Assembly (NCBI RefSeq): GCF_000721935.1
Contig: NZ_KL585432.1
Span: forward strand, 49,869 to 54,872
Source: Streptomyces sp. NRRL WC-3549
Lineage (GTDB): Bacteria > Actinomycetota > Actinomycetes > Streptomycetales > Streptomycetaceae
DNA length: 5,004 nt
Reading direction: 5' to 3'
Below the pieces are notes generated by a model that saw nothing but the letters and a program-made list of their open reading frames with translations, had not been told where the DNA came from and searched no databases. A program made the translations under genes and the position numbers. Positions 1 through 5,004 of the stretch are shown piece after piece. Every line of letters starts with the position of its first letter. Position 1 is the stretch's first letter.

Positions 1-15
1 CCCCGCCGCACCGGA

Positions 16-42
16 TCCCGGTTCACGCCGGCGGTACCGGGA
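16..42. repeat. Short inverted repeat upstream of the precursor gene
   Basis: TCCCGGT (16-22) and ACCGGGA (36-42) are exact reverse complements separated by 13 nt, ending about 31 nt before the precursor ATG. It could be a regulator-binding dyad or a small hairpin in the 5' untranslated region. Seven-base arms are easily found by chance in DNA this GC-rich, so this is only a candidate. I could not recognise a convincing -35/-10 promoter pair in bases 1-73; the promoter may lie to the left of the window. Confidence 0.25.
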
Positions 43-73
43 CCAGCGCAGTGACGAGTGGACGGAGACCACC

Positions 74-229
74 ATGTCCGAGAACACCAAGCCCGCGGCC
101 GACGACAACAACGAGACCCCCGAGGTCGAGGCGCACTCCGTGCTGGACCTCCAGGAGACGTCCGTCCACGAGGTCGTGGCCCCGGGCAACTGCGTCAGCC
201 TGGTCAGCGTGGTCGAGAACGCCAAGTGA
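74..229 (+). CDS. Class III lanthipeptide-type precursor peptide (LanA), 51 aa
   Basis: Substrate peptide for the LanKC synthetase downstream. The ATG at 74 follows a good Shine-Dalgarno GGAG (64-67) with 6-nt spacing, and the ORF stops at TGA 227-229. The N-terminal part is hydrophilic and acidic (SENTKPAADDNNETPEVE). SVLDLQE at residues 22-28 matches the amphipathic leader motif (LxLQ type) that class III synthetases recognise. The remaining 24 residues contain T29, S30, a single Cys (C40), S42 and S45, ending GNCVSLVSVVENAK. Known class III cores place Cys after the serines (S-x2-S-x(2-5)-C), whereas here the order is C-x-S-x2-S. LDLQ also lies deeper than the usual near-N-terminal position. 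The leader/core boundary cannot be set from sequence: cleavage could fall soon after LDLQE or nearer the PGN. The same frame is open to the left edge, so a longer N terminus is formally possible, but the ribosome binding site favours 74. Assignment as precursor rests on motif, size and position; the product is unknown. Confidence 0.8.
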   Translation: MSENTKPAADDNNETPEVEAHSVLDLQETSVHEVVAPGNCVSLVSVVENAK

Positions 230-247
230 CCGGATGAACCGGGTCGT

Positions 248-287
248 GCGCCACGGCGGACCGAGGCAGACGCCTCCGCCGTGGCGC
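248..287 (+). terminator. Strong hairpin after the precursor gene, probable terminator or attenuator
   Basis: A perfect 13-bp stem pairs GCGCCACGGCGGA (248-260) with TCCGCCGTGGCGC (275-287) around a 14-nt loop, starting 18 nt after the precursor stop. A competing small stem, GAGGC (263-267) with GCCTC (272-276), overlaps the loop and right arm. There is no T-tract, as is common for actinobacterial terminators. Its place between a peptide gene and its processing genes fits a partial terminator that keeps precursor transcript in excess of enzyme transcript; that role is inference from position. Confidence 0.7.
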
Positions 288-304
288 CCGGCCGGCCGGT
301 GAGT

Positions 305-335
305 GGGGCGGCTCCGTCATGACGGAGACCGCCCC
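305..335. repeat. Long near-perfect palindrome (hairpin or operator) ahead of the MFS gene
   Basis: The perfect 16-bp palindrome CTCCGTCATGACGGAG (312-327) is extended by GGGGCGG (305-311) pairing with CCGCCCC (329-335), with A328 the only unpaired base. As RNA it would form a very stable hairpin with a tight TCATGA apex, so it could be a second terminator in tandem with the one at 248-287. As DNA, a 16-bp palindrome in front of an exporter gene also resembles a dimeric repressor site of the TetR/MarR kind. Sequence alone does not separate the two. The rest of the gap (336-502) is GC-rich with a small CCGGATCCGG palindrome at 407-416; I see no gene or clear promoter there. Confidence 0.6.
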
Positions 336-502
336 GCCGCCGCTTTGCGGCCCGTGCCGGGCCGCCGGCCCGCGCGTCGCGGGCGACGGGCGCCGTACGG
401 CGGGTTCCGGATCCGGGCGCGGCACCGCCGCGTCCGTGTGGCCCGCCCCGCACGGCCGCCCGCACCTCTCGTCACCACCCCGACGACCACCGGGAGCCCC
501 CG

Positions 503-1864
503 ATGACCACGCCGCTGCGCGACAACCGGGATTTCCGGCTGCTCTGGATGAGCGGCCTCTTCGCCGTCCTGGGGGCGCAGATGAGCGCCCTCGCCCTCCC
601 CCTGCTCGTGCTCAGGGAGACCGGCTCCGCGGTGCAGGCCGGATCCGTCGGGACGGTCGCCGTGGGAGCCGTGCTGATCACGATGCTGCCCGGCGGCGTC
701 ATGGCCGACCGCGTCGAACGCCGGCGGCTGATGCGGCTGTGCGACATCGGCAGCCTGACCGTCGTCACCGCCCTCGCCACGGCCGTCTGGTTCGGGCGGG
801 CCCCCATGGCGCTCGTCCTGCTGGTCGCCGCCTCCGGCGCGGTGCTCAGCAGCATCTACGCCCCGGCCGTCTTCGGCCTGATGCGCGCGGTCGTCCCGCC
901 CGAGCAGATGGGCACCGCCACCGCACGGCTCCAGGCGCGCACCCAGACGGTCCGGCTGGTCGGACCGCTCGTCGGGGGCGCGCTGTTCGGTCTCCACCCG
1001 GCCCTGCCGTTCGCCTCCGAGGCGCTCGGCCTGCTGCTGTCCACGGTCTGCGTGGCCCTCGTACGCACCCGATCCCGGGCCAAGACCGCTGCGGGCCCGG
1101 TGTTCAGCAGACGCGAGCTGACGGCGGGTCTGACCTTCCTCTGGGGCATCCCGTACCTGCGGACGGTGCTCCTCGTCTTCGGCCTCGGCATGAACTTCGC
1201 GTTCGGGGCGCTCACCTTCACCGCCCTGTCCGTGTTCTCCGAGGGAGGCCGTTCCGGCGTCGGCGGCGGCTTCGTCATCACCTGCGTCTCGGCCGGTGCG
1301 CTGGCCGGGGCGCTGATCGCGCCCCGGATCAACCCCGACCGGCACTCCCGGCTCCTGATCCTCGCCACCTGCTGGACCTGTGTGACGGCCGCCGGGGGGA
1401 TGGCGTGGTTCACCGATCCGCTGGTGGCCGGGGCCCTCTGCGCGCTCTGCATGTGCCTGGCGACGATCGCCAGCATCGGGTTCCTCTCGACCCTGCTGGT
1501 CGTGACCCCCGAGGAGCGGGTGGGGCGGGTGCAGAGCGCGGCGAGCTTCCTGTCCTCCATCGTCCAGCCGTTCGGCCCGCTGGCCGGTGGCGCGCTGCTG
1601 ACCGCCTTCGGCGCCCGCTGGGCGTTCACCCTGACCGGCTGCGTGCTGGCCGTGTCCGCCCTCGTGGTCACCCTCGCGCCCTCCACACGGCAGAGGGTCG
1701 CCCCGCACCACACGGCGGAACCGGCGGACCCGGCGGCCCCGGACCCCGGTCCCGCACCGGCCACGGACCCCGGTCCGGGACCGGCGCCCGACCCCCGTAC
1801 CGCACCGGCGCCCGACCCCGGTCATACCCCGGCCGGCGCGCACCGTGCCGTGCCCGGGGACTGA
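503..1864 (+). CDS. MFS exporter (DHA3-like), candidate lanthipeptide transporter
   Basis: Predicted 453-residue inner-membrane transporter of the major facilitator superfamily, probably a proton-driven exporter. The start RDNRDFRLLWMSGLFAVLG is typical of the DHA3/EntS-MefA-like branch. Motif A of the cytoplasmic loop after helix 2 is present as GGVMADRVERRR (residues 64-75). An RLVGPLVGGALFG segment near residues 151-163 resembles the antiporter motif C of helix 5. About twelve hydrophobic segments extend to about residue 396. The ATG at 503 has GGGAG at 492-496 with 6-nt spacing. The family domain ends near residue 396; beyond it is a roughly 55-residue hydrophilic Pro/Asp/Ala/Gly tail containing four octapeptide repeats (from residue 414), which is not part of the MFS fold. 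It lies between the precursor and lanKC on the same strand, so export of the mature peptide or self-protection is the simplest role. Class III loci more often carry ABC exporters, so substrate is inferred from context only and a different drug substrate is possible. Confidence 0.85.
   Translation: MTTPLRDNRDFRLLWMSGLFAVLGAQMSALALPLLVLRETGSAVQAGSVGTVAVGAVLITMLPGGVMADRVERRRLMRLCDIGSLTVVTALATAVWFGRAPMALVLLVAASGAVLSSIYAPAVFGLMRAVVPPEQMGTATARLQARTQTVRLVGPLVGGALFGLHPALPFASEALGLLLSTVCVALVRTRSRAKTAAGPVFSRRELTAGLTFLWGIPYLRTVLLVFGLGMNFAFGALTFTALSVFSEGGRSGVGGGFVITCVSAGALAGALIAPRINPDRHSRLLILATCWTCVTAAGGMAWFTDPLVAGALCALCMCLATIASIGFLSTLLVVTPEERVGRVQSAASFLSSIVQPFGPLAGGALLTAFGARWAFTLTGCVLAVSALVVTLAPSTRQRVAPHHTAEPADPAAPDPGPAPATDPGPGPAPDPRTAPAPDPGHTPAGAHRAVPGD
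1742..1837 (+). repeat. 24-bp tandem repeat, four imperfect copies, coding for the exporter tail
   Basis: Four consecutive 24-nt units begin at 1742, 1766, 1790 and 1814, each opening with GACCCCGG or GACCCCCG. They are in frame and encode DPGPAPAT, DPGPGPAP, DPRTAPAP and DPGHTPAG (residues 414-445). Because the period is a multiple of three, copy-number change would lengthen or shorten the tail without a frameshift. The fourth copy is the most diverged, in its second half. Confidence 0.8.
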
Positions 1865-1889
1865 CCCGCGCGGGTCGGAACACCCGCGC
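1863..1889 (+). repeat. Overlapping alternative hairpins between the MFS gene and lanKC
   Basis: A 14-bp perfect palindrome GACCCGCGCGGGTC (1863-1876) overlaps the MFS stop codon. Its right half can instead form an 8-bp stem, GCGCGGGT (1868-1875) with ACCCGCGC (1882-1889), around a 6-nt loop. The two structures are mutually exclusive. Possible roles are an intercistronic RNA-stabilising hairpin or weak attenuator. No T-tract follows and the genes are only 93 nt apart on the same strand, so complete termination seems unlikely. Chance formation in such GC-rich DNA cannot be excluded. Confidence 0.4.
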
Positions 1890-1942
1890 CGCATCCACCG
1901 CCCGCGCCCCCGGCGGCCCCCGTGCCCCCGGTGGGCTTCGCG

Positions 1943-1950
1943 AAAGGAGA
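1943..1950 (+). promoter_or_regulatory. Ribosome binding site that fixes the lanKC start
   Basis: AAAGGAGA at 1943-1950, with core GGAG 1946-1949, lies 8 nt before the GTG at 1958. An earlier in-frame GTG at 1922 has no purine-rich sequence before it and would place this ribosome binding site inside the gene, so 1958 is preferred. Confidence 0.85.
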
Positions 1951-1957
1951 GCCGAGC

Positions 1958-4606
1958 GTGCCAGGCCCCCAGGAGACCCAGCTCTACTGCCTCGCCGACC
2001 GCAGGTACTTCGACGTCCCGGACCGGCTGCCGGACCGGGAGACCCGGTACCGGCTCGACAGCGAACCGCCCCCGGCCGGCTGGCGGCGCGAAGCCGTGGG
2101 CCTGTGGACCTCCCTGGTGCCCGAGGACGGCGAACCGGCCGAGCAGGGCTGGAAGATCCATGTGTCCACCGTGCCCGAGGAGGCCGAGGCCACCCTGCGG
2201 GACACCGCCCGCGTCTGCCTCCGCCACGGGGTGCCGTTCAAGTTCCTGCGCAGTGAACGGGCGCTGCTGCTCATGGCGGACAAGTACATGAACCGCAGCG
2301 GCGCGGGCAAGTTCATCGCGGTCTACCCGCCCGACGAGAGAGTGTTCCTGACCCTGGCCGACACGCTGTCCCGGGTCCTGGCGGGACGCAGCGGCCCCTA
2401 CGTCCTCAGCGACCTGCGCATCGGTGACGCCCCGGTGTACACCCGGTACGGCGCCTACGTCCCCCTCTGGTGCACCGACGCCGAAGGCCGCCGGGTCCTC
2501 GCCCTGCGCGACCCCTCCGGACAGTTGGTGCCGGACGAGCGCGGTGTGGTCTTCCGGATGCCCGAGTGGCTCGAAGTCCCCGCGGCCCTGCGGCCGCACC
2601 TCGCCGCGCGGGCCGCCGCCCGCGACGACGGCTTCCCCTACACGGTCACCGAGGCGCTCCAGTTCTCCAACGCCGGCGGGATCTACCGGGCCAGGCACCG
2701 GGAGACGGGCCGGCAGGTGGTGCTGCGGGAGGCGCGCCCGCACTGCGGCCTCGACGGCGCGGGCGACGACGCCGTCACCCGCCTGCACCGCGAGCACCGG
2801 GCGCTGACGGCACTGGCCGGCCTGGACTGCGTTCCCGAGGTGTACGGGGTACGGACCGTCTGGGAGCACCACTTCCTGATCGAGGAGCACATCGAGGGCA
2901 GCACCCTGCTGGAGGAGATCGTCGCCCGGTTCGCCCTCGTGCGCGGGGCGGACACGGCGGCCCGACTCGCCCCCTACACCGCGTGGGTGGACTCCGTGCT
3001 GGGCGAACTGACCCGGGCGCTGGAGGCGATCCACGCGCGGGGTCTCCGCTTCGGCGACCTGCACCCCTCCAACATCATCCTCCGGCCCGACGGTCGCGTC
3101 GCCCTCATCGACTTCGAGTACGCCACCGGGCTCGACGACGAGCGCACCCCGTTGGCCGGGGCCCTCGGACTCCAGGCACCGCCGGGCACCCCCGGAGCGG
3201 AGGCGGACGCCTACGCGCTCTGGGCGACCTGGCTCACCATGCTGATGCCGATCACGGAGATGGCCGGACACGAGAGGGCGAAGGCCCTCACCCTGGAGAG
3301 CTGGGCCCGGCGGCGCTACGGTCTCCCGGCCGACGCCGGGCCGCCACGGCCCCGGCTGCTCCAGGAGGCGACGGCCTCGCGGGGCCGCGAGGCGGAGGTG
3401 GCCTCCCTGTTCGACGGGCCGGTCCCGGACTGGGCGGAGATCCGCACGCGCCTGCTGGCCGGGATCCACGCCGGGGCCACCCCGGAGCGGGCGGACCGGC
3501 TCTTCCCCGGCGACCCGGGCCTCTTCGCCACCGGGGGCACCGATGTCGCGCACGGCGCGGCGGGCGTCCTGTACGCGCTGCGCCGGGTGGGCGCCCCCGT
3601 CCCCGAGGAGTGGACCGACTGGCTCGCCTCGGCCGCGCTCCGCCGGGACCCCGCCGCGGCGGGCGGACTCTACGACGGGCTGCCGGGCACGGCCCTCGTC
3701 CTCACCCTCCTCGGCCGCGCCGAGCAGGGGCGGGCGCTGTGGGACCGGGCCATGTCGCCCGCACCGGCGACCGGTTCGGCGGATCTGCTCACCGGGCGCG
3801 CGGGGATCGCGCTCGCGGCCCTGCGCATGGCCCGCGCCACGGGCCCGTCCCCCGACCAGGCGCTGCTCGACACCGCCCTGCGCACCGCGTGGGACCTGGA
3901 CCAACTGGTACGGGGGGAGGCGGTACCGGGCACGCGCCTCCCGGAGTCGGCGGGACTGCTGCGCGGGCTGAGCGGGGCCGCCCTCCTCCACCTGGAGCTC
4001 TACGCGCTGACCGGCGAGGCGTGGCTGCGGGAGGCCGCACGCGAGGCCCTGGACCGGGAGACCGGGCACCTCGTCGCCATGCCCGGCGGCTCCGTCCAGG
4101 TCAAGGACGGCCGGCGCCATCTGCTCTACCTGGACCAAGGCAGTGCGGGCGTCGCGCTGGTGGCCCAGGCGTACGCCGCCCGGTTCGGGGAGCCCGCGCC
4201 GAGTGCCCTGCTCTCGGGGGTGCGCACGGGCTGTGTCACGCAATTCGTGCGCGAACCGGGCCTGTTCACCGGGCGGACGGGGCTCGTCGCGGCGGCGGGC
4301 CAGCTCGGTACGGCGACGGGCGCCGGGGGCGTTCGCGGTACGGCGACACGCACCGGGGAGAACGACGACGTCCTGGCCTCCGTACGCAACCTCACCTGGC
4401 ACCTCGTCGCCGACGAGGACCGGCTGCTGGTGCCCGGCGCGACCCTGCGCCGCTTCTCCGCCGACCTCGCCACAGGGGCGGCCGGCGTCCTGCTCGGCCT
4501 GCACTTCCTGTCGCGGGCCGGGGCCGGGGCCGGGGCCGGGGCCGGGGACGAGGGCGGGCAGGGCCCCGCCCCCGCCGGGCTGCTGGAACTGCTCACCCTC
4601 GGCTGA
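1958..4606 (+). CDS. Class III lanthipeptide synthetase LanKC (lyase-kinase-cyclase)
   Basis: Trifunctional 882-residue cytosolic enzyme that phosphorylates Ser/Thr of the precursor, eliminates phosphate to dehydroamino acids and cyclises with Cys. The N terminus (YCLADRRYFDVPDRL, residues 10-24) is typical of the family. The phospho-Ser/Thr lyase domain (about 1-210) shows GWKIHVS (K66, H68), PFKFLRS (93-99), MNRSGAGKF (111-119) and GPYVLSDLRIGD (146-157). The kinase domain (about 225-490) has the FSNAGGIY glycine loop (236-243), VVLREARPH (254-262), the catalytic segment FGDLHPSN (D367, N372) and IDFEYA in place of DFG (D385). The C-terminal LanC-like domain (about 495-882) has the paired-helix motifs AHGAAG (531-536), YDGLPG, LLTGRAG, LRGLSG, YLDQGSAG (724-731) and TGAAG (839-843). 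The zinc ligands of true LanC and of class IV LanL (CxG and CHG) are absent, which marks it as class III. Oddities are Arg257 where kinases normally have the VAIK lysine, and an (AG)5 run near the C terminus. It lies 93 nt after the exporter gene, probably in one operon. GTG 1958 was chosen by its ribosome binding site. Confidence 0.95.
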   Translation: MPGPQETQLYCLADRRYFDVPDRLPDRETRYRLDSEPPPAGWRREAVGLWTSLVPEDGEPAEQGWKIHVSTVPEEAEATLRDTARVCLRHGVPFKFLRSERALLLMADKYMNRSGAGKFIAVYPPDERVFLTLADTLSRVLAGRSGPYVLSDLRIGDAPVYTRYGAYVPLWCTDAEGRRVLALRDPSGQLVPDERGVVFRMPEWLEVPAALRPHLAARAAARDDGFPYTVTEALQFSNAGGIYRARHRETGRQVVLREARPHCGLDGAGDDAVTRLHREHRALTALAGLDCVPEVYGVRTVWEHHFLIEEHIEGSTLLEEIVARFALVRGADTAARLAPYTAWVDSVLGELTRALEAIHARGLRFGDLHPSNIILRPDGRVALIDFEYATGLDDERTPLAGALGLQAPPGTPGAEADAYALWATWLTMLMPITEMAGHERAKALTLESWARRRYGLPADAGPPRPRLLQEATASRGREAEVASLFDGPVPDWAEIRTRLLAGIHAGATPERADRLFPGDPGLFATGGTDVAHGAAGVLYALRRVGAPVPEEWTDWLASAALRRDPAAAGGLYDGLPGTALVLTLLGRAEQGRALWDRAMSPAPATGSADLLTGRAGIALAALRMARATGPSPDQALLDTALRTAWDLDQLVRGEAVPGTRLPESAGLLRGLSGAALLHLELYALTGEAWLREAAREALDRETGHLVAMPGGSVQVKDGRRHLLYLDQGSAGVALVAQAYAARFGEPAPSALLSGVRTGCVTQFVREPGLFTGRTGLVAAAGQLGTATGAGGVRGTATRTGENDDVLASVRNLTWHLVADEDRLLVPGATLRRFSADLATGAAGVLLGLHFLSRAGAGAGAGAGDEGGQGPAPAGLLELLTLG
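4306..4347 (+). repeat. Short direct repeat inside the LanKC cyclase domain
   Basis: CGGTACGGCGAC occurs at 4306-4317 and again at 4336-4347, exactly 30 nt apart and in frame, giving a Gly/Thr/Ala-rich stretch (GTATGAGGVRGTATRTG) between two conserved helical parts of the LanC-like domain. It looks like a flexible loop that may have grown by a small in-frame duplication. Confidence 0.45.
4515..4547 (+). repeat. GGGCCG hexanucleotide repeat near the lanKC 3' end
   Basis: Five perfect tandem GGGCCG units plus a trailing GGG. In the lanKC frame they encode AGAGAGAGAG (residues 854-863), followed by an acidic and Gly-rich linker and a final hydrophobic AGLLELLTLG. The six-base period keeps the frame, so slippage would change linker length only. 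Confidence 0.85.
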
Positions 4607-5004
4607 ACGGCAGGGGGGGCTCCGGCACCCCACCGGGCCCGCCCGCACCGCCCCCGGACCGCTCGCGGGCGTACAGACAGAGCAGGCGCGGCACCTCGTA
4701 CAACGCCGCGTGGGCGGTGACCTCCCCGGCCGGCGAGGTCACCGCACCGGTGCCGATGAGCGATTCGACCGTACGGATCGCCCCCCGCTCCCCGCACCCC
4801 AGGGCCGCCATCGCCCGCTCCAGGGTGAAGCCGCCGTCCGGGGCCAGGTCGGCGAGGCGTGCCAGCGCCCCCCGGTCGCCCGGACCGAGGTCCCGCCAGC
4901 CCGCGGCGATCCGCGACCGCACGGACACGTCCCCGGCGACCAGTTCCTCCAGGACCACCGACGGGTCCTCGACCCGGGCCGCGTACTCCGCCAACGGCAG
5001 GGGG
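4593..5004 (-). CDS. AfsR/SARP-like regulator, C-terminal part only (runs off the right edge)
   Basis: About 136 codons are visible, reading from the right edge down to TGA at 4595-4593. The frame is open through base 5003 (PLPLAEYAAR at the edge), so the TTG at 4994 is internal and the true start lies outside the window. The visible part matches the end of the NB-ARC (STAND ATPase) module of AfsR/SARP-type activators: a LPLA... segment, EELVAGDVSVRSRI, then a winged-helix region (GDRGALARLADLAPDGGFTLERAMAALG, written here in pieces: GDRGALARLA, GGFTLERAMAALG) and the closing YEVPRLLCLYARER, comparable to the usual RxHDLLRLYARE. A Gly/Pro-rich tail follows and no TPR repeats come after it. 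The N-terminal DNA-binding and BTAD regions would be beyond the edge and cannot be confirmed. It is convergent with lanKC and overlaps its end by 14 bp, making it a candidate pathway regulator. A non-SARP STAND regulator is the main alternative. Confidence 0.7.
   Translation of the reverse strand, partial: PLPLAEYAARVEDPSVVLEELVAGDVSVRSRIAAGWRDLGPGDRGALARLADLAPDGGFTLERAMAALGCGERGAIRTVESLIGTGAVTSPAGEVTAHAALYEVPRLLCLYARERSGGGAGGPGGVPEPPLPFSRG

Noticed and set aside
2..73. In-frame N-terminal extension of the precursor to the left window edge
   Set aside because: The frame is open, but the ATG at 74 has a well-placed GGAG and the upstream translation is Arg/Pro-rich and unlike a leader peptide.
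204..506. Small open frames in both directions in the gap between the precursor and the exporter
   Set aside because: Their translations are Arg/Pro-rich and low-complexity, the strong hairpins sit inside them, and none has a good ribosome binding site or a lanthipeptide-like leader, so a second precursor is not supported.
1922..1957. Earlier GTG start for LanKC at 1922
   Set aside because: No Shine-Dalgarno precedes it, while AAAGGAGA at 1943-1950 serves the GTG at 1958, and the conserved family N terminus begins just after 1958.
319..2256. Plus-strand open frame of 645 codons starting inside the palindrome at 305-335
   Set aside because: It lies in another frame across the MFS gene, has Arg/Ala/Pro-rich translation without domains, and lacks a ribosome binding site.
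2424..2807. Class IV (LanL) identity for the synthetase
   Set aside because: The domain order is the same, but the C-terminal domain lacks the Cys/Cys-His zinc ligands expected in LanL, having YLDQGSAG and a Cys-free segment at the corresponding places.
317..4648. Minus-strand open frame of 1443 codons across most of the window
   Set aside because: It is antisense to the exporter and LanKC genes, has Gly/Arg/Pro/Glu-rich low-complexity translation with no recognisable domain, and is the expected by-product of high GC at third codon positions.
1..5004. CRISPR array, tRNA, rRNA or transposase
   Set aside because: No regularly spaced identical repeats with unique spacers, no tRNA-like cloverleaf, no rRNA-like stretch and no transposase-like translation were seen.

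Overview
The window is very GC-rich, with codons strongly biased to G or C at the third position, Shine-Dalgarno-led ATG/GTG starts and an AfsR/SARP-type regulator fragment. Together these point to an actinomycete, most likely Streptomyces or a close relative. The content reads as a compact class III lanthipeptide (ribosomally made, post-translationally modified peptide) locus.

Layout, left to right. Bases 1-73 are upstream/leader DNA with a weak inverted repeat and a good ribosome binding site. Bases 74-229 encode a 51-residue precursor peptide, too small to be obvious by ORF length, with an acidic leader, a class III leader motif (LDLQ) and a C-terminal segment GNCVSLVSVVENAK. Bases 230-502 hold no convincing gene but carry two strong dyad elements (248-287 and 305-335), probably a terminator/attenuator and a second hairpin or operator. 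Bases 503-1864 encode a 12-helix MFS exporter with an unusual Pro/Asp/Ala repeat tail. Bases 1958-4606 encode an 882-residue LanKC synthetase with lyase, kinase and zinc-less cyclase domains in order. From 4593 to the right edge, on the minus strand, lies the C-terminal part of an AfsR/SARP-like regulator, converging on and overlapping the end of lanKC by 14 bp.

Working model (inference): the precursor is transcribed at high level, and the intergenic hairpin lets only part of transcription continue into the exporter and synthetase genes. LanKC binds the LDLQ-containing leader, phosphorylates Ser/Thr in the core, eliminates the phosphate and cyclises with the single Cys. The MFS protein is a candidate exporter. 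No leader peptidase is present in the window. The convergent regulator may control the locus, but only its end is visible.

The most interesting point is the precursor. Its only Cys lies before the two closely spaced serines (C-x-S-x2-S), the reverse of the usual class III S-x2-S-x(2-5)-C order. The LDLQ motif also lies unusually far from the N terminus, leaving only 24 residues after it. The ring chemistry cannot be the textbook labionin and deserves experimental attention.
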